This document shows, piece after piece, positions 49,736 to 58,411 of a stretch of 64,000 nucleotides of DNA (the first letter of the stretch is position 1; each line of letters starts with the position of its first letter). The stretch lies in NCBI GenBank assembly GCA_964470515.1, contig CAYYDD010000002.1, forward strand, positions 1 to 64,000, given 5' to 3'. Made by a program: the position numbers and the translations under genes. The notes under the pieces were generated by a model that worked only from the letters and a program-made list of their open reading frames with translations, made no database searches and was not told the origin of the DNA. The DNA is from RGIG3009 sp964470515. GTDB lineage: Bacteria; Bacillota; Clostridia; Oscillospirales; Acutalibacteraceae.

Positions 49736-49740
49736 TTCTA

Positions 49741-50085
49741 ATGGATGCGTTGAAACTCATTGCCTCGGATAGTATCAAGGAGGCGGCTCCCCAGTTTGCG
49801 ATCGGTGATACCGTTCGTGTCGATGTTAAGATCCGTGAAGGCGACCGCGAGCGTATTCAGGCGTTCGAGGGTACTGTTATTGCCAAGAAGGGCTCCGGCG
49901 TGGCCGAGACCTTTACGGTGCGCCGTGTGTCCTACGGTGTCGGTGTGGAGCGCGTGTTCCCGTTGCATTCTCCCAATGTGGCGGCTGTCACCATCGTGCG
50001 TCACGGTAAGGTTCGCCGTAGCAAGCTGTACTACCTGCGTGATCGCGTCGGTAAGGCTGCGAAGGTCAAAGAACTCATTAAATAA
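49741..50085 (+). CDS. rplS: 50S ribosomal protein L19
   Basis: The 114-residue protein has the L19 sequence APQFAIGDTVRVDVKIREGD, RIQAFEGTVIAKKGSG, FTVRRVSYGVGVERVFPLHS and KLYYLRDRVGKAAKVKE. It sits at the 30S-50S interface. AAGGAGGATTTTCT precedes the ATG. The usual neighbours rpsP-rimM-trmD are absent; instead lepB, rbgA and rnhB follow, also a common Firmicutes order. Confidence 0.97.
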   Translation: MDALKLIASDSIKEAAPQFAIGDTVRVDVKIREGDRERIQAFEGTVIAKKGSGVAETFTVRRVSYGVGVERVFPLHSPNVAAVTIVRHGKVRRSKLYYLRDRVGKAAKVKELIK

Positions 50086-50093
50086 GGTGGATA

Positions 50094-50126
50094 GGGGAGA
50101 AAACGGTGCGTTTTCTCCCTTTTTCT
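50094..50126 (+). terminator. Terminator of rplS
   Basis: GGGAGAAAAC-GGTGC-GTTTTCTCCC followed by TTTTTC. Confidence 0.9.
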
Positions 50127-50150
50127 TATTACGGGAAAGGAGAGCGTGCC

Positions 50151-50702
50151 GTGGACGGACGTCACGAAAAAACCGAATGGCGGAAAGCGGCGCGCCGTTT
50201 TCTTCCGGGTGCGTATTACGTGCTGTCGTGTTTGTGCGTATTCACCGTGGTGCTGGTGTTGCTGACGGCGTTTTTTCGCCCATGTACCGTGCAAGGGGGG
50301 TCTATGATCCCTACGTTGCAGGACGGCGACCAGCTGTTGCTGAGTTGCTGGGAGCGTGAGCCGCAGTACGGTGATATCGTGGCCATCCGCCGCGAGAACG
50401 AGACACCGCTTATCAAGCGGGTGATCGCCGTGGCGGGAGATACGCTGTATATCGACGGTGACACCGGTGAGGTCTACCGCAACGGGATGCTGCTGGACGA
50501 GCCGTATCTGTCGGAAAGCACACCGCCCAAGGACTTAGCCGGTGAGATCACGGTGCCGGAGGGGCAGATGTTCGTGATGGGCGATAACCGCAGTGATTCG
50601 CACGACAGCCGCTATAAGGATATCGGTCTGGTGTTGGTGGACAACGTCATCGGCACGGCGGTGTTTCGGTTTTATCCGCTGTCCGAGTGGGGAGGGCTGT
50701 AA
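50151..50702 (+). CDS. lepB: Signal peptidase I (first copy)
   Basis: The 183-residue protein has one N-terminal membrane segment (residues 24-45), the catalytic Ser in VQGGSMIPTLQDGDQLL, the catalytic Lys in PLIKRVIAVAGDTLYIDGD, and the VMGDNRSDSHDSR box. It cleaves signal peptides at the outer face of the membrane. GTG at 50151 with GGGAAAGGAG upstream; a longer frame from 50106 would run through the rplS terminator. A second, divergent copy lies after rbgA. Confidence 0.93.
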   Translation: MDGRHEKTEWRKAARRFLPGAYYVLSCLCVFTVVLVLLTAFFRPCTVQGGSMIPTLQDGDQLLLSCWEREPQYGDIVAIRRENETPLIKRVIAVAGDTLYIDGDTGEVYRNGMLLDEPYLSESTPPKDLAGEITVPEGQMFVMGDNRSDSHDSRYKDIGLVLVDNVIGTAVFRFYPLSEWGGL

Positions 50703-50704
50703 GT

Positions 50705-51562
50705 ATGGAGCAAAAGAATATTCAGTGGTTTCCGGGGCATATGACCCGCACCCGCCGCCGCATCATCGACAAGCTGCCGCTGGTGGATCTGGTGGCCGAG
50801 ATCATTGATGCGCGTATCCCCGTCAGCAGCCGAAATCCGGAGCTGGACGGCCTCATCGCGGGCAAGCCGCGGCTGATCGTATTGAATAAGACCGATATTG
50901 CCGACGAAGCCGCCACCAATGCGTGGCTGTCGCACTTCGCGACCAATGGTATCCCCGCCATCGCGGTGGATTGCAAAAGCGGTCGCGGTGTGCAAAAATT
51001 CGTACCGCTGTTGCGTGAGATACTGCGGGATAAGCTCGCCGCGTGGGAGCAGCGCGGGATGACTAACCGCGCTATCCGTGTGATGGTGGTGGGTATCCCC
51101 AACTGCGGGAAATCGTCGTTTATCAACCGTATGGCCAAGGGCGGCAAGGCCAAGGCCGAGGACCGTCCCGGTGTCACGCGGGAACAGCAATGGTTCGTGA
51201 TCGACAGCGGTGCACAGCTCTTGGATACACCGGGTGTGCTGTGGCCGAAATTCGAGGATCAGACCGTAGCGCAGCGTCTGGCCTATACCGGTGCGATCCG
51301 CGATGAGGTGCTGGATAGCGAGGAGCTGGCCTGCGGCCTTCTGGAGATACTGCGCGAGCAGTATGAGCCGATGCTGCGGGAACGGTATAAGCTGACAGGC
51401 GAGCTGCCCGAGGAGGCTTACGAGCTGTTGGAGCTGATCGGTCGCAAGCGCGGGATGCTGGTCTCCGGAGGTGAGGTCAATACCGAGCGCGCCTCCATTA
51501 TGCTGCTGGATGAATTTCGCGGCGGTAAGCTCGGGCGCATCACGCTGGAGCGGCCGCGTTGA
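50705..51562 (+). CDS. rbgA: Ribosome biogenesis GTPase RbgA/YlqF
   Basis: The 285-residue protein is a circularly permuted GTPase for late 50S assembly. IQWFPGHMTRTRRRIIDKLP starts it, then G4 VLNKTDIAD precedes G1 VGIPNCGKSSFINRMA and G3 LLDTPGVLWPK, the permuted order. The C-terminal domain is ANTAR-like. It starts 2 bases after the first lepB stop and is followed by the second signal peptidase. Confidence 0.95.
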   Translation: MEQKNIQWFPGHMTRTRRRIIDKLPLVDLVAEIIDARIPVSSRNPELDGLIAGKPRLIVLNKTDIADEAATNAWLSHFATNGIPAIAVDCKSGRGVQKFVPLLREILRDKLAAWEQRGMTNRAIRVMVVGIPNCGKSSFINRMAKGGKAKAEDRPGVTREQQWFVIDSGAQLLDTPGVLWPKFEDQTVAQRLAYTGAIRDEVLDSEELACGLLEILREQYEPMLRERYKLTGELPEEAYELLELIGRKRGMLVSGGEVNTERASIMLLDEFRGGKLGRITLERPR

Positions 51563-51585
51563 CCGAAACGGAAAGGAGCCGTACG

Positions 51586-52116
51586 ATGGAACAGCCAAAG
51601 AAGCGAAATAGCTGGTACGAGTGGGCGCAGATCATCTGCGGCGCACTCGTATTCATCACGCTGCTGTATACGTTTTTGTTCCGGATGGTGGATGTCAGCG
51701 GCTCGTCGATGGACTACACGCTGAGTGACGGTGAGCGTCTGGTGCTATCCAGCCTGCCGTATGTGCCTGAGTATGAGGATATCGTTGTCATCAGCCGTGG
51801 TGACACGGCGGAGCCACTTATCAAGCGGGTTATCGGTCTGCCGGGGGATACCATCCGCGTGGATGCCGCCACCGGGGCGGTATACCGCAACGAGGTACTG
51901 CTCACGGAAGCCTACGTCCACGATCCTACCGATGCGGAGCAGCTGGACGGGTCGGTCACCGTGCCGGAGGGTCAGCTCTTTGTGATGGGGGATAACCGTG
52001 CGAAAAATCATTCGCTGGACAGCCGTACCTTCGGCTGTATTCCGATAGACAACGTGGTGGGCAAGGCGGTGTACCGCTTGTTCCCGCTGGATCGGATGGG
52101 AGGCATCTACGAATGA
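51586..52116 (+). CDS. lepB: Signal peptidase I (second copy)
   Basis: The 176-residue protein has one membrane segment (residues 15-36), Ser in VSGSSMDYTLSDGERLVL, Lys in PLIKRVIGLPGDTIRVDAA, and VMGDNRAKNHSLDSRTFG. The residue after the Ser-Met pair is Asp where most family members have Pro (SMxPT), so substrate range may differ. The ATG at 51586 follows GAAAGGAGC. It overlaps rnhB by four bases. Confidence 0.92.
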   Translation: MEQPKKRNSWYEWAQIICGALVFITLLYTFLFRMVDVSGSSMDYTLSDGERLVLSSLPYVPEYEDIVVISRGDTAEPLIKRVIGLPGDTIRVDAATGAVYRNEVLLTEAYVHDPTDAEQLDGSVTVPEGQLFVMGDNRAKNHSLDSRTFGCIPIDNVVGKAVYRLFPLDRMGGIYE

Positions 52117-52712
52117 CCAATGCCGAATTTGATGAACTGATCCGCGCGGAGGGCACGTCCCTGCTGTGCGGGGTGGACGAGGCCGGACGCGGGCCGTTGG
52201 CCGGGCCGGTATTTGCCGCAGCGGTCATTCTGCGTCCCGACGCGGTGCCGGAGGGACTGAACGACTCCAAAAAGCTGTCGGAGAAAAAGCGCGAGGCCCT
52301 GTTTGATGATATCTGTCGTGACGCGCTGGCCTACGGCATTGCCTCGGCATCGGTCGAGGAGATCGAGGAATACAACATTTTGCAGGCGACGTTTTTGGCT
52401 ATGCGGAGAGCAGTGGAGAGCCTGTCGGTCACGCCGGAGCTGCTACTGATTGACGGTAACCGCACCCCGTCGGGGCTCACCGTGCCGTCGCGGACGCTTA
52501 TCAAGGGGGATGCGCTATCCGCCTCGGTAGGTGCGGCCTCCATTCTGGCGAAAGTCAGCCGTGACCGGCTGATGCTAGAGCTGGATCGGCAGTATCCGGA
52601 ATACGCGTTTGCCAAGCACAAGGGCTATGGCACGGCGTTGCATTATGAGAAGCTGGCGGCCTACGGGCTGTCACCTGTGCATCGTCCCAGCTTTCTCAAG
52701 AAGCTGCACTAA
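52113..52712 (+). CDS. rnhB: Ribonuclease HII
   Basis: It nicks at ribonucleotides in DNA. The 199-residue protein has CGVDEAGRGPLAGPVFAAAV (Asp, Glu), LNDSKKLSEKKRE, LLIDGNRTPSG (Asp) and SVGAASILAKVSRDRLM, with YGTALHYEKLAAYG near the end. rnhB next to rbgA and yraN is a widespread Firmicutes order. Confidence 0.96.
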   Translation: MTNAEFDELIRAEGTSLLCGVDEAGRGPLAGPVFAAAVILRPDAVPEGLNDSKKLSEKKREALFDDICRDALAYGIASASVEEIEEYNILQATFLAMRRAVESLSVTPELLLIDGNRTPSGLTVPSRTLIKGDALSASVGAASILAKVSRDRLMLELDRQYPEYAFAKHKGYGTALHYEKLAAYGLSPVHRPSFLKKLH

Positions 52713-52724
52713 GGGGGATACACG

Positions 52725-53090
52725 GTGGCCGGAGTATCCAAGGGGGCAGCCGGTGAGGTGCTGGCTGCCCGTTATTTACGCGATCAGGGCTATGAGCTGC
52801 TCGGGGCAAATTACCGCACTCGCTTCGGTGAGATCGACATAATCGCCGCGGACGGCACGTATATTGTGTTCGTAGAGGTCAAGACCCGTGCACAGAATTC
52901 GTTTTACGCCCCGCGTGAGGCGGTGACAGCGGCAAAACAGCGGCGCATCGTCAAAACGGCACTGTTGTTTTTGGCGCAGCACCCTACCAAGCTGCAACCG
53001 CGCTTTGACGTTATCGAGGTCATCACCGCCGTGGGGCAGCCGATGACGTTGGTGGAGCTGAATCATTTGAAAAATGCGCACGGAGGCTGA
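52725..53090 (+). CDS. UPF0102/YraN endonuclease-like protein
   Basis: The 121-residue protein has the YraN core GAAGEVLAARYLRDQGYELL, NYRTRFGEIDIIAADGTYIV and FVEVKTRAQNSF, with a PD-(D/E)xK-like GEIDxx...EVK arrangement. The family is Holliday-junction-resolvase-like, with no settled function. GTG start with AAGGGGGA upstream, 12 bases after rnhB. Confidence 0.9.
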   Translation: MAGVSKGAAGEVLAARYLRDQGYELLGANYRTRFGEIDIIAADGTYIVFVEVKTRAQNSFYAPREAVTAAKQRRIVKTALLFLAQHPTKLQPRFDVIEVITAVGQPMTLVELNHLKNAHGG

Positions 53091-53104
53091 CCCTCAGCGG
53101 AGGG

Positions 53105-54055
53105 ATGTGTGTGCGGTTATTCGACATTCATTGCGACACTCTGGCCGAATGTTATCGGGACAGAGCGTCGCTTTGCCGCAATGAGCGGCAGATTGATCTG
53201 AAACGGGGGCGGCAGTATCGACCGTGGTGCCAGGTGTTTGCCGTGTGGGTGCCCGATACCCTGCGGGGTACGGCGGCGTTCCGCTATACCCGTCGGGTGC
53301 TGGAATTTGCGCGTGCGGAGGAGAAGCGGTATCCGCAGCAGCTCGCAATCGTGACCGACCGCGACGGGCTGGAAGCTGCCGTGCGCACCGAGCGATGCGC
53401 CGGACTGCTGGCGGTGGAAAGCGGCGCTGCTTTGGGAGGTCGTCTTGAGCGGGTGTCCCGTCTGGCGACGCTCGGGGTGCGTATCATCACCCTAACGTGG
53501 AACGGCAGTAACGAACTGGGACACGGCTGTCTCGCGGAAAACGGCGGAGGATTGACCCCGTTTGGGCGGTGCGCTGTGCGTGAAATGTATCGGTGGGGAA
53601 TCATTCCGGATGTGTCGCATCTGAACGAGGCTGGGTTTTGGGATGCGGCGACGCTGAGCGATCAACCGTTTATGGCCAGCCACTCGCTGTCACGGGCGGT
53701 GTGTGACCATCCGCGCAATCTGACCGATGCGCAGTTCAAGGAGCTTCGGCGGCGCGGCGGCTTGGTCGGGCTGAACTTCTGCGAGGCACAGCTGGGCGAG
53801 CAGAGCTTTGACGTGGTGTACCGTCATTTGTCGCACTACCTGGAGCTGGGCGGCGAAAGCACCGTTGCGTTCGGCGGCGATCTGGACGGCACTGACCTTC
53901 CGGAGACGTGGCAGGGGATCGCCGTTTACGGGCAGCTTGGGGCATATCTGTTGAAGAAAGGGATACCGGAGGCGGCGTTAGACCGTTTGTTTTTTCAAAA
54001 TGCGTTTGATTTTTTCTACAACACTTTACAAGCGGCGGAAAATGAAGTACAATAA
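53105..54055 (+). CDS. Membrane dipeptidase (M19, renal dipeptidase family)
   Basis: The 316-residue protein has the metal-binding start FDIHCDTLAECY (HxD), VESGAALGGRLERVSRLATL with the bridging Glu, LTWNGSNELGHGC, IPDVSHLNEAGFWDA and MASHSLSRAVCDHPRNLTD. This order is that of M19 dipeptidases, which hydrolyse dipeptides, including D-amino-acid ones. No signal peptide, so it is probably cytoplasmic. It ends the rplS-to-yraN gene group. Confidence 0.9.
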   Translation: MCVRLFDIHCDTLAECYRDRASLCRNERQIDLKRGRQYRPWCQVFAVWVPDTLRGTAAFRYTRRVLEFARAEEKRYPQQLAIVTDRDGLEAAVRTERCAGLLAVESGAALGGRLERVSRLATLGVRIITLTWNGSNELGHGCLAENGGGLTPFGRCAVREMYRWGIIPDVSHLNEAGFWDAATLSDQPFMASHSLSRAVCDHPRNLTDAQFKELRRRGGLVGLNFCEAQLGEQSFDVVYRHLSHYLELGGESTVAFGGDLDGTDLPETWQGIAVYGQLGAYLLKKGIPEAALDRLFFQNAFDFFYNTLQAAENEVQ

Positions 54056-54090
54056 AAAGTAATTTGAAAGCAAAGGCGAGGTCGGTAGCA

Positions 54091-55587
54091 ATGATGTATA
54101 CCAGCACACGTGACCGTTCTGTTTCTGCGACAGCGGCGCAGGCGATCACACAGGGCATTTCCAACGAGGGCGGTCTGTTCGTACCTGAGCAGCTTCCGCA
54201 GTTCAGCAAAGACGAATTGGCGGCAATGGTGCCGCAGAATTATATTGAGCGCGCCGTGACCGTGCTGTCTCGTTTTCTGACGGACTTCACTGCGGACGAG
54301 GTGCGTGACTGTGCCCAGTCGGCGTATGGCACCGGCCGTTTTCTGGCACCGGAGGTCGCGCCCGTTCATTCGCTGAAGGATGGCGTACACGTGCTGGAGC
54401 TGTGGCACGGCCCGACCTGCGCGTTCAAGGATATGGCGTTGCAGATCCTGCCGCACTTGATGCGCGTTTCGGCGCAGAAAACGGCGGACGGCAAGGAGAT
54501 CGTCATTCTGGTCGCTACTTCCGGAGATACCGGTAAGGCGGCATTGGAGGGCTTCCGCGACGCGGCGCATACCCGCATTCTGGTGTTCTATCCCGAAAAC
54601 GGTGTCAGCCCGATGCAGAAGCTCCAGATGACCACGCAGGAGGGCACCAACGTCGGTGTGTGCGCCATCCGCGGCAACTTTGACGATGCGCAGAGCGGTG
54701 TCAAAACCATTTTTACCGATCCTGCGATGCGGGCGGTGTTGGCCGAGCAGGGGATGATGTTCTCGTCGGCGAACTCCATCAACTGGGGGCGTCTGGTGCC
54801 GCAGATCGTGTATTACTTCTCGGCGTACTGTGAATTGGTCTCCGCAGGCTCCATCGCGATGGGCGACGCGGTCAATGTCGCGGTACCCACCGGCAATTTC
54901 GGCAACATTCTGGCCGCCTACTACGCCCGCGAGATGGGTCTGCCCATCGCGCGGCTGATCTGCGCGTCCAACTGTAATAACGTACTGACGGATTTCATCC
55001 GTACCGGTACGTATGACCGTCAGCGCGCGTTCCACACCACCATCTCGCCGTCAATGGATATTCTCATCTCCTCCAATCTGGAGCGTCTGCTGTACCATCT
55101 GTCCGGCTGTGATGCCGAGTTGGTGGCAGGCCTGATGAAGCAGTTGCAGGAGACCGGCCGCTACACCGTGCCGGCTGAACTGATGGAGAAGCTCCGTGCG
55201 CTATTCTCCGCCGGCTGGTGCGACGATGAGCAGACGATGCAGGCGATCCGCGATACCTATGAGCAGCAGGGCTATCTGTGCGACACGCACACCGCAGTGG
55301 CGGTGTCTGTGTGCGAGCAGTACCGTGCCGAGAACGGTGATAACACGCCCATCATTCTGGCATCCACCGCCGATCCGTATAAATTCTCTGCCAGCGTGCT
55401 ACGTGCGCTGGGTGCCGAACGCGAGGATGAGGACGAGTTCGACAAGGTAGAGCGTCTGAACGCCCTCACCGGCGCGCCCATCCCGCCGTCCCTGGCGGCA
55501 CTGAAGGGCCGTCAGCCGCGGTTTACGCAGGTGTGCGACCGCGACACGATGGAGCAGACCGTGCGGGCCCTGCTGTCCGTGCAATAA
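54091..55587 (+). CDS. thrC: Threonine synthase
   Basis: It converts O-phosphohomoserine to threonine with PLP. The 498-residue protein begins MMYTSTRDRSVSATAAQAIT and has GPTCAFKDMALQILPHLM with the PLP lysine, ILVATSGDTGKAALEGF, PTGNFGNILAAYYAREMGLP and a C-terminal PYKFSASVLRAL. It belongs to the longer (fungal/E. coli-like) class. The ATG at 54091 is chosen because GCGAGGTCGG precedes it and homology starts there. Confidence 0.95.
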   Translation: MMYTSTRDRSVSATAAQAITQGISNEGGLFVPEQLPQFSKDELAAMVPQNYIERAVTVLSRFLTDFTADEVRDCAQSAYGTGRFLAPEVAPVHSLKDGVHVLELWHGPTCAFKDMALQILPHLMRVSAQKTADGKEIVILVATSGDTGKAALEGFRDAAHTRILVFYPENGVSPMQKLQMTTQEGTNVGVCAIRGNFDDAQSGVKTIFTDPAMRAVLAEQGMMFSSANSINWGRLVPQIVYYFSAYCELVSAGSIAMGDAVNVAVPTGNFGNILAAYYAREMGLPIARLICASNCNNVLTDFIRTGTYDRQRAFHTTISPSMDILISSNLERLLYHLSGCDAELVAGLMKQLQETGRYTVPAELMEKLRALFSAGWCDDEQTMQAIRDTYEQQGYLCDTHTAVAVSVCEQYRAENGDNTPIILASTADPYKFSASVLRALGAEREDEDEFDKVERLNALTGAPIPPSLAALKGRQPRFTQVCDRDTMEQTVRALLSVQ

Positions 55588-55602
55588 GAACGGGGTGAAC
55601 AC

Positions 55603-56295
55603 GTGGCACTGTTCGTGTTATCCGACACCCATCTGTCGCTGAGCGCGGACAAGTCGATGACTGTGTTCCGCGGCTGGGACGATTACGTGGAGCGTCTGGA
55701 GAAAAACTGGCGGGCACTGGTGCGTCCCGGGGATACGGTGGTCATCGGGGGGGACGTTTGCTGGGCGATGGCACTGGAGGATACGCTGGCCGATTTTACG
55801 TTTCTAAACGCGTTGCCCGGTCGCAAGCTGCTGCTCAAGGGTAACCACGATTATTGGTGGTGTACCCGTCGTAAGATGGATACGTTTTTGAGCGATAACG
55901 GGCTGGACACGCTCGCCATCGTGCATAACGATGCGGTGGCAGTGGACGACCGCTTCGCCGTGTGCGGTACGCGCGGCTGGTTTTACGATGAGAGCGAGCC
56001 CGATAACGGCAAAATTTTGCGTCGTGAGGCTGCGCGCTTGCAGACCTCACTGGACGCGGCACTGAAAACGGGGCTGGAGCCCATCGTCTTTTTGCACTAC
56101 CCGCCGCTGTTTGACGGTCGCGAATGTGTGGAGCTTTTGGATGTGCTGCGGGCTTCGCCGGTCAAGCGGTGCTATTACGGGCACGTTCACGGAGCCGGAA
56201 TACGGCAGGCGTTTCAGGGCGAATGGCAGGGAATACAGTTCCGGCTTACCTCGTGTGACGCATTAAGCTTCTGTCCGATGCTCATTCCGGATTAA
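55603..56295 (+). CDS. Calcineurin-like metallophosphoesterase
   Basis: The 230-residue protein has the metal ligands in order: LFVLSDTHLSL (DxH), VIGGDVCW (GD), LKGNHDYWW (GNHD), FLHYPPLF (H) and YYGHVHGAG (GHxH). A TRGWFYDESEPDNGK segment is specific to the clostridial YfcE/YpbG-like group. The substrate cannot be predicted. GTG start 15 bases after thrC. Confidence 0.88.
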   Translation: MALFVLSDTHLSLSADKSMTVFRGWDDYVERLEKNWRALVRPGDTVVIGGDVCWAMALEDTLADFTFLNALPGRKLLLKGNHDYWWCTRRKMDTFLSDNGLDTLAIVHNDAVAVDDRFAVCGTRGWFYDESEPDNGKILRREAARLQTSLDAALKTGLEPIVFLHYPPLFDGRECVELLDVLRASPVKRCYYGHVHGAGIRQAFQGEWQGIQFRLTSCDALSFCPMLIPD

Positions 56296-56350
56296 AAACT
56301 TAAGAAAACACCGAAAAATTCGGAAAATATAGTGGAAATTTTCTTCAGAA

Positions 56351-56392
56351 TATGATACAATAACTTGTATTTATGATACAATAACTTGTATT
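56351..56392 (+). repeat. Perfect 21-bp tandem duplication in the tig promoter
   Basis: TATGATACAATAACTTGTATT occurs twice head to tail (56351-56371 and 56372-56392). Each copy carries TACAAT, a good -10 element. TGGAAA lies 17 bases before the first. Confidence 0.85.
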
Positions 56393-56424
56393 CAAGGATT
56401 TACAAATCGTAGGAGGCAACAATC

Positions 56425-57741
56425 ATGGCATTGAAGCAGGCAAACAAAGTGGAGACCAACCGCGTCGAGTTGGAGATCGAGGTCAGCGCCGAGGCGTTTG
56501 AGGCCGCGGTTTCCGCCGCGTATCGCAAGAACGTCGGCAAGATCAACGTCCCCGGCTTCCGTAAGGGCAAGGCACCCCGCGCGATCGTGGAGAAGAGATA
56601 CGGCACCGGCGTGTTTTACGAGGATGCGATCAACGATCTGTATCCGACTGCGCTGGATGAGGCGATCCGCGAGTCCGGCTACGAGTATGTGGAGGATAAG
56701 ATCGATCTGGATGTCGTCTCTGTCGGCCCGGAGGGTCTGTGCTTTAAGGCCGTCATCACCGTCAAGCCCGAGATCGAGCTGACCGAGTACAAGGGCCTGA
56801 AGGGCAAGAAAAAGACCGTTTCCGTGAAGGAAGACGAGGTCAAGGCCGAGCTGGAGAAGTTGCAGGAGCGCAACTCCCGTTTGGTGACGGTGGAGGATCG
56901 CGCCGCTGCTGACGGCGACACGGTTGTGTTCGATTTCGACGGTTACGTGGACGACGTGGCCTTTGAGGGCGGCAAGGCGGAGAACTATTCGCTGGTGCTT
57001 GGCTCCGGCCAGTTCATCCCCGGCTTTGAGGAGCAGATCGTCGGTAAGAAGCCCGAAGAGGCGTTTGACGTGAACGTTACGTTCCCCGAGGATTATCACG
57101 CCGCCGAGCTTGCCGGCAAGCCCGCCGTTTTCAAGTGCGTGCTACACGAGGTCAAGGTGAAGGAGCTGCCCGAGCTGAACGACGATTTTGCGAAGGATTG
57201 CAGTGAATTTGATACGCTGGACGAGTTGAAGGCCGATACCAAGGCGAAGCTGAAGCAACAGAAGGAGCGTGCCGCTGACGAGGCGTTCGAGACCGAGCTG
57301 ATGGATCAGCTGTGCGCTGCGGTGCAGGGCGAGATCCCGGAGGCTATGTACGAGAACCGCATCAACGAGAGCGTGCAGGATTTTGGCTACCGTCTGCAGA
57401 TGCAGGGCTTGGAGCTGGACACCTACCTGAAGTACACGGGTATGGATATGGCGGCGTTCCGCGCCGGCTTCCGCGAGCAGGCTGAGCGTTCCGTCAAGGT
57501 GCGTCTGGCACTGGAGAAGGTCGCGCAGCTGGAGGGCATCGCTCCCACTGATGAGGAAGTGGAGGCCGAGCTCCAGAAGTACGCCGATCAGTACTCGATG
57601 GAGCTTGAGAAGATCAAGTCCCTCATTCCCGAAGCCAGTGTGCGCGGCGATCTGGCCGTGCAGAAGGCGATGGAGCTGGTAAAGGCAAATGCCGTGGCTC
57701 CCGCCAAGACTGCCAAGAAGAAGGCTGAAAAGGCGGAATAA
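56425..57741 (+). CDS. tig: Trigger factor
   Basis: It is the ribosome-bound chaperone and prolyl isomerase. Residues 1-110 form the ribosome-binding domain with the GFRKGKAPR signature in KINVPGFRKGKAPRAIVEKR. The FKBP-like PPIase domain spans about 150-245 (DTVVFDFDGYVDDVAFEGGK, LGSGQFIPGFEEQIVGKK). A helical C-terminal domain and a Lys/Ala-rich tail follow. GTAGGAGGCAAC precedes the ATG. The order tig-clpP-clpX-lon-engB is the usual Firmicutes quality-control cluster. Confidence 0.97.
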   Translation: MALKQANKVETNRVELEIEVSAEAFEAAVSAAYRKNVGKINVPGFRKGKAPRAIVEKRYGTGVFYEDAINDLYPTALDEAIRESGYEYVEDKIDLDVVSVGPEGLCFKAVITVKPEIELTEYKGLKGKKKTVSVKEDEVKAELEKLQERNSRLVTVEDRAAADGDTVVFDFDGYVDDVAFEGGKAENYSLVLGSGQFIPGFEEQIVGKKPEEAFDVNVTFPEDYHAAELAGKPAVFKCVLHEVKVKELPELNDDFAKDCSEFDTLDELKADTKAKLKQQKERAADEAFETELMDQLCAAVQGEIPEAMYENRINESVQDFGYRLQMQGLELDTYLKYTGMDMAAFRAGFREQAERSVKVRLALEKVAQLEGIAPTDEEVEAELQKYADQYSMELEKIKSLIPEASVRGDLAVQKAMELVKANAVAPAKTAKKKAEKAE

Positions 57742-57788
57742 GAGCCGCTTTCCCGTCCCATATTAACACAGAAGAAAGGATGAGCGTT

Positions 57789-58373
57789 ATGAGTTTTATT
57801 CCCTATGTTGTAGAACAGACCAGCCGTGGTGAACGTAGCTACGATATTTTCTCCCGTCTGCTGAATGACCGTATCATTCTGTTGTCGGATCAGGTTAACG
57901 ACACGACGGCCTCGTTGGTCGTGGCTCAGCTTCTGTTCTTGGAGGGGCAGGATCCCGATAAGGATATCCATCTGTATATCAACTCACCCGGCGGCTCCAT
58001 TTCCGCCGGTATGGCGATCTACGATACGATGCAGTTCATCAAGTGTGACGTATCCACTATCTGCGTCGGTCTGGCGGCAAGTATGGGCTCGTTTCTGCTG
58101 GCCGCCGGCACGCCCGGTAAGCGTCTGGCGCTGCCTAATAGTGAAATCATGATCCATCAGCCGCTCGGCGGTGCGCAGGGTCAGGCCAGTGATATCAAGA
58201 TCCAGGCCGACCACATCCTGTTTATCCGTAATCGGATGAACACGCTGCTTTCGCAGATGACCGGCCAGCCGATGGAGATCATCGAGCGCGATACCGACCG
58301 TGACAACTGGATGACGGCGCAGCAGGCCGTGGAATACGGTATTATCGATAAGATCGTGGAGAAGCGTCCCTAA
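57789..58373 (+). CDS. clpP: ATP-dependent Clp protease proteolytic subunit
   Basis: The 194-residue protein starts FIPYVVEQTSRGERSYDIFS and has the catalytic Ser in CVGLAASMGSFLLAAG, His in SEIMIHQPLGGAQGQ and Asp in the ERDTDRDNW region. It forms the double-heptamer chamber used with ClpX. The ATG at 57789 is chosen because AGAAAGGATGA lies upstream; an earlier in-frame ATG at 57780 lies within that site. clpX follows 38 bases later. Confidence 0.97.
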   Translation: MSFIPYVVEQTSRGERSYDIFSRLLNDRIILLSDQVNDTTASLVVAQLLFLEGQDPDKDIHLYINSPGGSISAGMAIYDTMQFIKCDVSTICVGLAASMGSFLLAAGTPGKRLALPNSEIMIHQPLGGAQGQASDIKIQADHILFIRNRMNTLLSQMTGQPMEIIERDTDRDNWMTAQQAVEYGIIDKIVEKRP

Positions 58374-58411
58374 GCTTACGACCGATAACTAAGACGGAGA
58401 GGATATGACAC

